Assembly: GCF_040412425.1 (NCBI RefSeq)
Contig: NC_089762.1
Location: 21,774,647 to 21,838,646, forward strand
Reading direction: 5' to 3'
DNA from: Macrobrachium rosenbergii
Lineage: Eukaryota > Arthropoda > Malacostraca > Decapoda > Palaemonidae
Length of the DNA: 64,000 nucleotides
A program made the position numbers and the translations under genes. Below the pieces are notes generated by a model. It had not been told where the DNA came from. It was given only the letters and a program-made list of their open reading frames with translations, and ran no database searches. This document shows positions 1-10,677 of this stretch, piece after piece; the first letter of the stretch is position 1; each line of letters starts with the position of its first letter.

Positions 1-479
1 AGTCCCACAGGCCTGACCCAAACGTGCTCAGTCACTGGTGTCATTTGCTTGAATTTCTATACTGGATTTCTATATTGGACTTGGACCACCATAACTTGTA
101 AATTCTCCTGGTTCACAATATTGATAATTTTTTCTTGTTTTGCATATGCACAAAACACATGGTTCCAGATATTTGCAGACTACTCAAAACTGGCTTCTTT
201 CCTGTGAACATTGCATATTGAGGTTTTAGTCTTTGCGCTGTGACATTTGTTAGGAAGATACGTTGAGGTCTCACAGAGTATGCCTATACATTTTTTCGGC
301 AAGCTGGCTTCCAGCCAAGTGAAAAGGGGATCGTCAGGATTGCTCAAATGTGCCATTTAAATGTGGAGAATATGGTGCCGAACTTCATGTTTCAACGATT
401 TTATTCCTTTGCTAGAGGCGCTCTAAAATCTGTAGAGAAACAAGCGTCAACTTTAGTTCTCCCGTTTCGTAAACAGAAC

Positions 480-835
480 AAAGAGAACAAGTTTTATATT
501 GTAAAGACGTCAGACGTCTCTTCATTTAGCATCAATCACGTTCATGCATCACACTTATTAACATGTCAAGAATCTCATATGTAGAATTTCCTGGCCTTTC
601 CGCCGATATATATTTTATTATTGTATGTATGTTATGTCTCTTAAAATTGCCATTTGTTTGACTGTCAACAAACGCAAATTGCTCAGAGTGCGGGTCACGG
701 CAATCGGAGGTCGGACGCTACGTTTCCGTTCGCACTCTGACATGTATACCTGAACCCAGGTGAATAAATCAGTTACGGGCTGCTCTGGGAGCAAGAGCCC
801 GTGCTGGCACAAGGCCAGCTAAATCTAAAACAACG
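480..835 (-). repeat. Dispersed repeat, copy A (inverse of the 55.0-kb copy)
   Basis: Read on the minus strand, this segment is colinear with plus-strand 55025-55355. Shared blocks include GAAAGGCCAGGAAATTC, GAGACATAA and the hairpin-forming end where ACGGGCT and AGCCCGT face each other (about 773-805). Spacing between blocks is similar in both copies, so they are one element family and not chance matches. I cannot name the family. Short ORFs inside it show no recognisable domain. Positions 1-480 hold nothing else that I can identify. Confidence 0.55.
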
Positions 836-1362
836 AATAAATCAGTTAATACCCAGTTCGACCTTTTTGTCCTCACATGTATTTCCAGTGTATAGTATTC
901 ACGAGGACGTGTTTTGTTTTATGGTAGCCTGAGTGCGTGAGTGTTTATGAAGATTTTAAATGGTCTTATGAACTTGTTTTTCGGTGACGATGACCATTGT
1001 TGTGTGACATCAGATAGCTGATTTTAAACCAATCATTTAGGAATAGCAAACAAGCGAAGAGCAAACATTTGTGGAAGCGGCCCCAAGAAATAGCAGACGT
1101 CCATTTACCAAGCACCTCATCATACGAAACAATAACCATATTTCACTCGCGCATTCATTCAGCTTCAGTGGTGCAAGAAGAACCAATTAGAAGTTTAGCA
1201 CGCAATGCCAATTATGGTTGGAACAAACGTCACCAGCGGACTGGGAGGCATAACTAGAGACCACTAGACTTCGGAGAGTATATTTCAACCTTAGGCTAAA
1301 TGTTTTCCATTCATTCACTATGACAAAAATAGACCCACCTCGTCTCTAGTACGTAATTTGAT
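836..1362. other. No recognisable feature
   Basis: AT-rich unique-looking sequence. A 62-codon ORF at 1069-1257 has no domain, no signal and no splice context that would support a gene. Confidence 0.4.
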
Positions 1363-1373
1363 CTTAAACTAAA

Positions 1374-1695
1374 GGAATATAGAACTGAATGGAATATAGA
1401 GTTTAGGCCAAAGGCCAAGCACTGGGACCTTTGAGGTCATTCAGTTCTGTACAAGAAATTGAGTAGACAGGTTTGAAAGGTGTAACAGGAGGAAAAACTC
1501 GCCGTTGCTCTCTGAAATAATTGTTAGGAGAGGGTGGTTAGCAAGATGAAAGAAATATAATATGGCTGGAGGTACAGTAAAAGGAATGAAAGGGGTTGCA
1601 GCTAGGGACCGAAGGGATGCTGCAAAGAACCTTTAGTAATGCAGACAGTGCTTCGCGTGGGGTGCACTGACTGCGCTACCCCCATACGGGGTCTC
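1374..1695 (-). mobile_element. SINE-like retroposon family, copy 1
   Basis: Minus-strand copy of a roughly 300-bp family also seen at 49795-50035, 56394-56677 and 58648-58949. Common landmarks are the CCCCGTA...GGGG-type head (here near 1680-1691), a block reading GTGCACCGC-like/GTAATG (about 1640-1670), GTTACACCTTTCA and a tail ending AAATTTTATATTC-like. Near-identical flanks CTTAAACTAAA (1363-1373) and CTTAACTAAA (1696-1705) look like a target-site duplication with one indel. That supports retroposition. There is no protein-coding capacity. Confidence 0.7.
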
Positions 1696-1705
1696 CTTAA
1701 CTAAA

Positions 1706-2150
1706 TAACTTACTCTTTTCAATGGCCCAGTAATTTTGGATGGCCGTTTCAAGCTGTGAGTGGCAGCGAGGACATTGTTTCCCTTGTGGATTTCAGGGGG
1801 AATTAGGACTTTCATCTCATGTAGCAAATCGTAAAGGCAAAATTATAATAATATTGAGAAAGACGTCAGCTTTATTCCTTAAGGAAAAAACCTGAGCTAG
1901 AGGGACTTAAATACAGAATGAAAAGAGTGTTGTTAAAGCTGTCTTCTTTCTCCGACGACTTTTCCCTTTTATTCCTGGTTTTATCCAAAACACAAAGAGC
2001 ACTTCATGACCCAATATACAAAGTGTTGTAGTACGCATAATTTAGTAAGTACCTTTGACTGATGTCTTTGTGCTGAAGACAATGAATGAAAAATACTTTT
2101 GTATGCGTTAAACAATAAAATCTAAGTCAATTTTTAAGCTCTATAAATAA
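1706..2150. other. No recognisable feature
   Basis: Unremarkable AT-rich sequence between the SINE-like copy and the AG microsatellite. No supported ORF. Confidence 0.4.
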
Positions 2151-2152
2151 CT

Positions 2153-2154
<2 letters not shown>

Positions 2155-2212
<58 letters not shown>
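2155..2212. repeat. (AG)n microsatellite
   Basis: Uninterrupted AG dinucleotides, about 29 units. Confidence 0.97.
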
Positions 2213-2215
<3 letters not shown>

Positions 2216-2475
2216 AGTTTACAAACAAACAAGACCAACTGGATGCCAAACAACCAACCACACCCTTTGAAGGAACAGCAGGTGGCGACTCGAAAAAGCT
2301 CCTGTGCAGCTGGATGGAATTATCTACTTCTTCAATTGATTTAGTGCTGCAGCTTGTCTACTATTAGGAGTGAATGTCATACCTACCAATAAAAAAATAA
2401 AAGATTAAAAAACACGAACACTGGTAGACAAAGTTACTTATAATCAACAGTCAGAATGTTATTATGGTGAATGTC

Positions 2476-2478
<3 letters not shown>

Positions 2479-2556
<78 letters not shown>

Positions 2557-2641
2557 TACTAAATAAAATTCTGTTAAAAGAAATCATGCCAAATATCAAG
2601 AAAGGAAACTTATGAAATATAAAATTTAAAAAAATGCAGTA

Positions 2642-2707
<66 letters not shown>
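2479..2707. repeat. Two (AAT)n microsatellites
   Basis: Two AAT arrays, 2479-2554 and 2641-2707, separated by about 85 bp of AT-rich sequence. The poly-isoleucine ORF read through them on the minus strand is a repeat artefact. Confidence 0.96.
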
Positions 2708-2709
2708 TG

Positions 2710-3715
2710 AAATTCTGTAGATAAACTCTTCACATTCAACAAAGGACATCATTCTTTTCACTAGACGTTGTAAATTCAAAGCCACTATGAATCTGAAAAG
2801 CGGGAATGATATATGGACAAACACGTGTTTCAGAGTTGGTCTTATCTCTAGAGATAGTTACAATTGTCTGCAGAAATTCTGTATATATCATTTCCCCTAA
2901 ACTGCATCGCTGTTAACTTGTGAGGGTGAAGCATTCAGCCTTTTCGTCAACTGAATTTTCGAATTGTTGGTTAATTCAGAGCACCTGTCAGACTTAAACA
3001 ATTGTACCTTTAAGGCAAGAGTCATAAAAATATGTTTTTGGCTTTGAACAGCAGGTCAAGGCTATTAAAGTTTTGAGTTAAGTAAAAAAAAGCAATTAGG
3101 AGCCTTTAAAATATCCTACCATGTACCGAAATGGTATAGCTATACACCAGGAAAAGTGTTGAAACTGAAAATATTAAGATACTCTGAGATAATGAAATAA
3201 TGACTGACCACGTGATGCAGAATCAGAGACCAGACCTAATTCCGGTAACAAAAAACCATCCAGAAATTATTTGTGATAGATGTAGCCATACTATGGGACA
3301 CAAGAGAAAAAACTGATAAGTACCAAGATTTAAAGATGGAAATAAGGAAGCTATGACAAGCTGAAGTGGAAGTAATACCTATCATCCTGGAAGGACCACG
3401 AGTAATCTCAGAGGACCTCAAGAGAAACCTGCGGAGAATTGGCTGCGCAAACTTGAAACTGGGCTTCTCTAGCCTCCTGAGATACCAGCCAAGAGAAACT
3501 TGAAAAAAGTCCACGGGTTATAATCTCCACGTTTAACATGTGGAGTCTCCTAACCCGAAGCCGACAGAACGAAGGTACTGCTCTGATTAAGACCTAAAAA
3601 GGTTAGACTTCTGATCTTGTATTATACATAGGTTCTAGCTTTGGAGCAGTGCATAACATTTCTATATCCGTGATTAGCCATCTCGACTCTCAGTCATGCA
3701 ACCGCCATTTTTTAT
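2710..3715. other. No recognisable feature
   Basis: About 1 kb of AT-rich DNA. A 92-codon minus ORF (3236-3514) has no recognisable domain and I do not treat it as a gene. Confidence 0.4.
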
Positions 3716-3719
3716 GGTA

Positions 3720-4125
3720 ATATTCGAAAAATACCTAATGGAAAAAAATGTACCAAAACACTCAATAGACAAACGGTACCCAACATACTCAATAGACAAA
3801 ATATACCCAAATACCAAATGTATCTAATGGACAAAGTGTATCCATTTAGTATATGCGTTATGTTTTGTCCATTTCGTACATCTGGTGTCATGTGCACATT
3901 TTGTCTAGAAGTCCAGTTTGTCTGCTGGGTATATTTTGTCCATTAACTACATTTTTTATACTAGGGACAGTAGGTGCATAGGGTAAACTGAGTACATTTC
4001 ATTCACTGGGTATATTATGCACAATAGGAAAATTTGTTCGTTATGAACACTTTGTCTCTTGGGCACATCTTGTCCACTGGGTACATTTTATAGACTGGAT
4101 GTATGTTTTTTTCTGTTATGTAATT
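3720..4125. repeat. Degenerate approximately 20-bp repeat array with an orientation switch
   Basis: Diverged copies of a unit like GGGTACATTTTGTCCACT recur on the plus strand from about 3840 to 4125 (for example near 3930, 4010, 4065 and 4080). The reverse-complement form (ATGGACAAAATATACCC-like) recurs between 3730 and 3840. The array therefore changes orientation near 3840. Short hydrophobic ORFs across it simply translate the repeat. Confidence 0.6.
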
Positions 4126-4329
4126 TTTGTCCGTTAATTTTCTTGGTTGGAACCGCTGCCAAAAAAAAAAAAAAAAAACTGGCTACAGGGAAGATAGCAT
4201 ATTGGTTCTACAGGTGCGGAGATATCTACTCACAGGAATCAGCGTATTCCGACTCAATTTCCTATAAATCATCGGAAACACTCACACTTTGCAGTAAGCA
4301 TGACGCTCGTTTGTTTATATTCTAGCAAT

Positions 4330-4930
4330 TTATGGTCTGATGTCACGGTTGAAGGTAGCTCAATACTCTGGCTACTCTAGCGCGATGGTTGAAGCTACAT
4401 TAGCGGCATTTATGAGCGGTGCCAAACTTATCATTCTAATGCAAAATGTAAAGAGAAAAATGTCATTTGATGACTAGATTGAATAAAATGACTCTCAAGT
4501 AACCATTTTGTACTTAATATATACTTAATCTCTAAAGGTTGTTGTCTTGAATCATTCTTCATTTTGTAATGTAAGGATATAACTAGAAATTCTGAATGAA
4601 GGGACAAGAGAGAGAAGCCTTTCAGTGATAGACATTGATAGATAGAGAGAGATTTTAAGAAACGAACAAAGAGAGAATAGAGAAACGAACAGAGAAAAAT
4701 GAATAAGTTTGGAGTTTTGACTGTAATTTCATGACAAAGCTAGACCTAAATGCTTATTCGCCTTGTATCGAGGCCAACAAAGGTGTTGTGTTTTAAACGC
4801 CTGGGTTTAGTGATGTTTTGGAACATAAATCAAAACACGAGTATAAGTTGTGAGTGTGTCTGGTTAAGAAGCCATTATAACTGCTCTTAATCGAGTTCGT
4901 AATTACAAGGAATTCATAACAAAAACGCAT
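4330..4930. other. No recognisable feature
   Basis: Intergenic AT-rich DNA with a small imperfect GATAGA/GAGA cluster near 4630-4680. Confidence 0.4.
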
Positions 4931-4939
4931 GGTTACCTT

Positions 4940-5395
4940 AGTGGGATAAATAGCCACCGGAAATTATAAGTTCCGGTGACGTCAAAGCGACCCCTTTTTG
5001 AAGGCGGTGCTTTTTCCAGAAGTCCACCCAAATGGGCTGTCTTTAGATTAGCCTAACCAATTAAGCATCCACAGGGCCGGACCAAAACCAAGATTCCGCT
5101 TACAGAGAGGCGGGACAAAAACTTCCAAAATTCCTTATCAAGTCGAGTTGAGAAGTAGAGAAGCAGTGAAGAAGAGAGAGGAGGAAAGGACAGCAGAGAG
5201 GGTTGCAGAGACGCAGAGAGTGGGGTTGTAAGCTTCACTAATTGTGGGTTGATAGAAGAAGAAAGACTCACTGTAACTTTGCCCTGCAATTCATTTGTAT
5301 ACTACTGTAACTTTATTATTGTGTTAATGAAGTAAAGAAAACTACAGTGTGTCTTCTTCAAGTCTCCTGTATCGGAAAATACGCTACTACATAAT
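4940..5395 (+). promoter_or_regulatory. Promoter-like or solo-LTR-like segment
   Basis: A TATA-like ATAAATA (about 4946-4952) is followed by a small perfect inverted repeat, CACCGGAA (4955-4962) and TTCCGGTG (4971-4978). It overlaps a palindromic TGACGTCA, the consensus CRE/ATF site, at 4977-4984. Downstream lies GA-rich sequence and then a stretch ending TACTACA near 5390 with AATAAAG just after it. Two readings are possible: a promoter and 5' leader for the GPCR gene 1 kb downstream, or a solo LTR of a retroelement. No second LTR is visible, and I cannot choose between them. Confidence 0.3.
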
Positions 5396-5785
5396 AAAGC
5401 CAGAACGATAAACATCTCTAAAGAAAGTAATCTTCTTAACTTGACAACGAATAGCAGAAAGAAGAATAAATAAATAAAGAAAAGACATCACAATTTAGTT
5501 TCTCTCGTTTACTGTCTCCTTTTTCTTTAATGCGTTTTTGTGCTTTTCTTCAGGCTTGGAATGCATCAAGGATGTAGGGTTGCTAATCCTTTCCGGCATT
5601 TGAATAGCAAGATAAAAATGTATTGAGAATTTCGTAGTATTTTGAGGGTATCCAGTATCTAAAACCCTTCTTTCCAGATCAAAAGATTTCTCATCCTCGT
5701 TCCTACAATATCGACATCATGCTCCATCTTTTTTGTCAAGCGTATTCTGAGTAGGAGAGATGATGAGCTAAACAGTCCTTATTAT

Positions 5786-5786
<1 letters not shown>
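5396..5786. other. No recognisable feature
   Basis: Between the LTR-like segment and the GA array I see no gene or repeat. It is probably leader intron or intergenic DNA. Confidence 0.35.
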
Positions 5787-5830
<44 letters not shown>

Positions 5831-5840
5831 GAGAGAGAGA
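5787..5840. repeat. (GA)n microsatellite with one interruption
   Basis: GA dinucleotides interrupted once by CGAG near 5818-5820. Confidence 0.95.
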
Positions 5841-6084
5841 ACTCGTTACAACAGTGAGATATCGTCCCTTTAGTCGTAAAAATTTGTAGAAATATACATT
5901 GTTACCGCAGTAAACCAGGTCTTTCATTTCATATACAGTAGATATGTTTCGTACACGTTTGTCTTAACAAATATATGTAATATGTTGGACATGGACTTTC
6001 AAACATAATTATTTCATACGTAAATGCACTATGTACTCATAAATGAATAGGACTTCCTTCATATTTGAAAACAAAAATGGTGAT

Positions 6085-6101
6085 ATTTTTTCGTTTTGCA
6101 G
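6085..6101 (+). promoter_or_regulatory. 3' splice acceptor in the GPCR 5' leader
   Basis: A pyrimidine run (TTTTTTCGTTTTGCAG) ends at 6101, 68 bp before the GPCR start codon. It would begin the exon carrying the whole coding region, so at least one non-coding exon is expected upstream. No donor is assigned. Confidence 0.5.
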
Positions 6102-6169
6102 ATTAATCGTGTCTGGGATAAAGCCTCCATCGTGTTTCGACAGAGGAATCTCATGCAGTATTCCTCAAG

Positions 6170-7153
6170 ATGAACTACGGGAACTACACTTGCCCTGAGG
6201 GCTCCTTCTACTGCAATGGCACCGACCACTACTGGCACGAAAGGGTTCATCCTGTGATGATATTCCAAGCCACAGTGATGGGAGCGGCGGCTATCTTGGG
6301 TTTACTTGGTAACACCATTATTATCATCGTAATCGCCGGACATTCAGCTTTTCACACAGTCCCGAACCTTTACGTGCTGAACAGGGCTCTCGCTGATATC
6401 CTTACCATTCTCACGACTCCTCTAGGGATCATAACCATAGCCAAAGGTACATACATATTCGGCCCAATCGTGTGCAAACTGTCCAGCGCTGTTTTGCAAA
6501 CGTCGATCATGGCCAGCGCTGCTTTCTTCACCTTCATGTGTATTGACTGCTACTTGTGCGGCAGAGAACACAGCCATCCCCCACTCTTTCGTCTGACTGT
6601 GCTGAAAGTCGTATCCGGTATCACTTGGGGCGGAGGAACCTTTCTGGCGGTGCCCATGTACCTTTCAACTCGCCACAACGAATTCGGATTGAAAACCGTC
6701 TGTTTGGAAGGACCGCTCTATCACCATGAATTCAACATGGTGAGGATAACGGCAATATTCATTGTTTTTGTTGTTCCGTTGGTGATTATCTGGGTGTTTA
6801 TAAGCCTCACCCACCCGCCCAAGGGGTCCAGTGTGGCCACATCTGACGAGCTGGAGAGGGACGCCTACAGCTCCAGGAATAAACAGCTTCGGCGACTCAT
6901 TGTAGCTTTAGCAGTGGTCTTTACAACCTGCCAGTTCCCTTACTGGCTGAGCCAGATATCGTTCACCATGGGTAACCCCCGTTTCATCGCTCTGTACATG
7001 TTCTACGCCATGGTCTCCTTTATTGAAGTCAACGTCGCTCTTAATGCAATAATTTGCATAATCTTCAATCAAGACCTCAAACATACTGTGCTCTTTTGCA
7101 TACCTAAATACCCTGAACATCCGAGGGTCATGGTGCAAATGACTCCTATCTAA
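6170..7153 (+). CDS. Rhodopsin-like (class A) peptide-type GPCR, divergent orphan
   Basis: A single 327-residue ORF with the length and seven-helix layout of a class A receptor. An in-frame TAA at 6119-6121 precedes the chosen ATG. The N-terminus has two N-glycosylation sequons (N5, N16). Recognisable anchors are N48 (1.50) in TM1, the LADIL motif with D76 (2.50), C102 (3.25) and C178 for the extracellular disulphide, W153 (4.50), P203 (5.50) and P257 (6.50). The PNLYVLNRALAD stretch resembles somatostatin/allatostatin-C-type receptors, so a neuropeptide ligand is likely but unproven. Oddities: DRY is DCY (R3.50 to C127), the CWxP tryptophan is Q255, and NPxxY is NAIIC (292-296). The coding region is intronless, so a retrogene origin is possible. 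It is predicted to be a plasma-membrane protein. Classification as a GPCR is firm; subfamily is an inference. Confidence 0.9.
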   Translation: MNYGNYTCPEGSFYCNGTDHYWHERVHPVMIFQATVMGAAAILGLLGNTIIIIVIAGHSAFHTVPNLYVLNRALADILTILTTPLGIITIAKGTYIFGPIVCKLSSAVLQTSIMASAAFFTFMCIDCYLCGREHSHPPLFRLTVLKVVSGITWGGGTFLAVPMYLSTRHNEFGLKTVCLEGPLYHHEFNMVRITAIFIVFVVPLVIIWVFISLTHPPKGSSVATSDELERDAYSSRNKQLRRLIVALAVVFTTCQFPYWLSQISFTMGNPRFIALYMFYAMVSFIEVNVALNAIICIIFNQDLKHTVLFCIPKYPEHPRVMVQMTPI

Positions 7154-7222
7154 TTATAGGGTTTTCTGTGAAAGGAAAATTGTCACTGCTTTTCTTACCC
7201 CAAAATATTTTTGAAGCTCCCC

Positions 7223-7228
7223 ATTAAA
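7223..7228 (+). terminator. Candidate polyadenylation signal ATTAAA for the GPCR gene
   Basis: The common variant hexamer ATTAAA lies about 70 bp after the GPCR stop codon. This fits a short 3' UTR. Confidence 0.35.
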
Positions 7229-7419
7229 AGGTTGAGATGTAGTTGATTTTTGTTATTTCGCTGTTTCCAACCTCAGATTCAATTATGAGTTTTCTCAATC
7301 AATATGATAGTTGCTGGTAAATATATTTTCGTCATTACAGTAAGTAGTGCTTTGAGGCAGTCTAACCTTCCTTGGGGATGGCATTCCAAGGTAAAATAAG
7401 AAGCCGGAAATGATTAGAA

Positions 7420-8290
7420 ACGAATGACGAACCACTGTCCCCGTGCGAAGAGAGGGCAATCATTGTCCCCTAAGACAAAAGGAAAACTATTGTGGTTTTC
7501 AGAGCAAATCGACGACCATTATCCATTTAAAATGAACTAGTTAGTCTGATTATCTAACAGTGAAGGAAACAAAGGCCGGTCGTGGTCTCTTCTAGACGAA
7601 ACAAGTATTCTTTGTTTTTTTAATCGGGAAGAAGCTACATCTTGGATTTTTTGAAAACGCAAAGACCGCACATAGCCCCCTTTCCAAGAACTAAAAAAAC
7701 CAGTCTCTTTTAAAAAGAAACTGTCAACTATTGTTTTGTTAAATGAGAATGAAATGTTGTTTTCATTAAGCTATACAATATCTTTAAGAAGAAACAGAAA
7801 CATGTTTTCTATTTAAGAGGAAACATCTAACCTTATGTTTATTCATATAAAATTAGCCAAATACTCTTTACAGAAAGCGATATATCCATCTTGCAGAATA
7901 TCTCTGAAGAAAGTAGTAGTCAACCAATTTGCTGAGAAGTAACAAAAATAGTTCCTACTTAAGAGGAAATATTTAAGTAATGTTATTTTCGAATGAAATC
8001 GTCAATCAATAACTACAAAGTAAAACAAGGGCTATCAGTACCTCGTTAAGGAAAAGTTTGTCTTTCTTTAGAAGAGCTAAAAGATGTTTTATAGATGGCC
8101 AACCACTGTCCTTGCAAGGAGAAGTAATTGCCAAGCATTCACCTGTAAACCCGACAACCAACTTTCATATATTTGGAAAGAAAGAGCCAACTGATGTCTA
8201 GGACGAAGCAGAATAGTCAACTATAGTGTTCTTAAAACTGAATATTAATGGCCAGCCAAGCTCGGTAATGGGAAATATCCTGTCATAGAC
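7420..8290. repeat. Very degenerate tandem-like repeats
   Basis: A motif of the form CCAACYATTGTCCTT, often with AAGAGGAAA nearby, recurs in diverged form near 7430, 7455, 7485, 7510, 7725, 7915, 8100, 8155, 8190 and 8220. Spacing is irregular (roughly 30-60 bp with gaps). It resembles the remains of an old satellite or minisatellite. No ORF is supported in this stretch. Confidence 0.35.
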
Positions 8291-10340
8291 TCATACAAAA
8301 AGAAAGTTTTTGGTGCTACCCTTTCCCCAGATTCTATCCGTCTACCCCTGAATATTTTCACGACGAGTTCCACAACTCAAAACAGCAGGGTACATGGAAA
8401 TGAAAGCATTTGAAATTTAGGGAAGAGCCTAAATATTCTTTTACTGTTCATGAATGGCAACTTGCATTTTTCGTTTAATATATGAATATCCATTGTTTAC
8501 ATAAGGAAAACTTTTCTTTTCTACACGAATCAGTAATCGATAGGTACATGCTGAGCTATAAGATTTCACTGAGTCTTGCTGTTAATTTGAGTAACAGATG
8601 AATAAAATGTTCCTTTAAAAACTGATAAAAGAAGTAGGTAATCTCGACGTTATGCTATAAAGGTGCTCCGATGAAAAGTTAGTACTTATTGATCCCTATT
8701 TCACAACCAAGGATTTCAATGCCTTATCGCGTTTGATTTTAATCGAACAGCAGGACAAGCTTCAGGAGGAATCCTTTGACTTCACAATAAATATTTCATG
8801 TGAAAACATTAAGCTGTATTTCCGAGATGACGCAAATATTCTCAGTTGTTGGCACACTATCACCTTTCTTGACTTTATACCCAAGATCTAAAGATTCTTT
8901 AGACCTTGATTATACCAATGGTGAAAAGGACCTAAAAACGTAACTCTCCGATAAGTCATATTCTCGGTCATTTACCTAAGTAAACTGACAAATAAATAAG
9001 ATAATTCTTTACAGTAGTCCTACAACATATTGCAAAACTGACCGCCTACAATGGAGCACACTGGTAACTCTGGGACAGAATATAATTATTCTATTTTTTC
9101 CCCTCATGGAATCAGAGGAATCTGCCATTAATCTCTCATTTTGGCTGAACAGAAAAAGTATGCACTTTTCAAACATTTTGTGAGATTAAAGTAGAATCCA
9201 GGCTAAGTCAGGTCTCAATGACAGTATTCATAAACACTACGAGGATTCTTAAAACATCTTGCATTGTTACTTTGAATATGGGATTAGACATTTCACTATC
9301 TGAAGCTGAAAAAAGCAATTTTCTGTTGTAATCTTATTTGTAGATCATATTTTCTTTGTTTCCAACCTATATATAATAGAATGTTAGTATCGATGACCCA
9401 CAAGCCTGTACAGTAAGGTAACCTTTAAAACCCAAGAGTTTTAATGCCATTGTCACACAACTTTTAATAATTGTCTCACTTATGAATGAGAATTTTGGAT
9501 CTCCTGCTTCCATTGTTGTTATTTTGTTTTTGCTGGAGTATCCATCAAATGTTAACTATAGATACCCTTCATATTTTTGTGAAGGGTCTTTATTATTTGT
9601 CTTAATTAAAGATGAACATAGTGTTACTTAGTTTTTACTTCACCTTGACACTGTTTGATTCGCTACCATGTTCTGTTCCCGGGAGTGGCTTGCTTTGATA
9701 ACTACCTTGCCAACTGTTTCCTGTTTTTCACCTGGGCTACTCCTTTAGGTCTTATTAATCCCTTCTTTAATCAGCCTTCATTTGGATACATGAATGAAAT
9801 CTTATCTTGAATACCCGAGGTAAGATTATGAACATCCTGACCGATGCGGCCTAGATTTTTTTCTCGTTTCTGGAGGTACGACTGATCTTGAAAACATGCC
9901 TGAAAGGCTTGTTTAACATCCTATTTTTTTCATGGAACAGAAAGCACATGAAAGGATTATGGAATATGATGGCTTATGAAGAGAACATCAAAATTGCCTT
10001 GGCTGTACGCAATGAATACATCATGAGGCTGTAAGCACACAGAGCAATATTGTGTTGAAGTTGTTTAAGAGATGCTGTGGATGCATAAGACCGATTCATT
10101 CATGTCCCAGTTTAAAATGAATAGATTTTACTGTATCTTGTGTTACCAGCAACTTTGAAATTCTGTCTCATGTTGTTTTGGGGAAACCATTTAATTATCA
10201 TTAACAAATTCACCAAATATTTTGAAGTCCCAGGCATAGTTTTAATCTGCTTTTAGTACTTCACTCTCGAAGAATGAAAGGAAGAAGAATCACTCGCTGG
10301 GGGCTGTTATCAGGAGCAAATTCTCATGTGAAAAATGAAT
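8291..10340. other. Gene-free intergenic DNA
   Basis: About 2 kb of AT-rich sequence with no ORF above background, no splice-framed exon and no repeat I recognise. Confidence 0.4.
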
Positions 10341-10629
10341 GAACTAAGCTTTTTGATGGTGGTGTGAATTAGGCTGCTAGTGAAACTTATATTCTGTGAC
10401 CATTAATAAAATGCTTTCAGTAACAGGTGAAACTCAACTGTGCTATCTACCCGATACGTTTGCTGCACATACTACATGCTTCTTTGAGCGCCAGTGCTTG
10501 TCTCGCACTGGTCACGAAAAATTACAGTTAATCTGAGGATCTGCACTCGCCTAAACAGCAGTTTGGTGACATTTCTCAATCCATAAAGCTAATTTTTGAT
10601 TTTCAAAACGTTAGGTTTCCCATATATAG

Positions 10630-10677
<48 letters not shown>

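Noticed and set aside
348..584. 78-codon ORF
   Set aside because: Lies at the edge of a dispersed repeat copy, no domain, and frame not shared by the second copy.
2474..2824. 116-codon poly-isoleucine ORF
   Set aside because: Reads through AAT arrays; no unique coding sequence.
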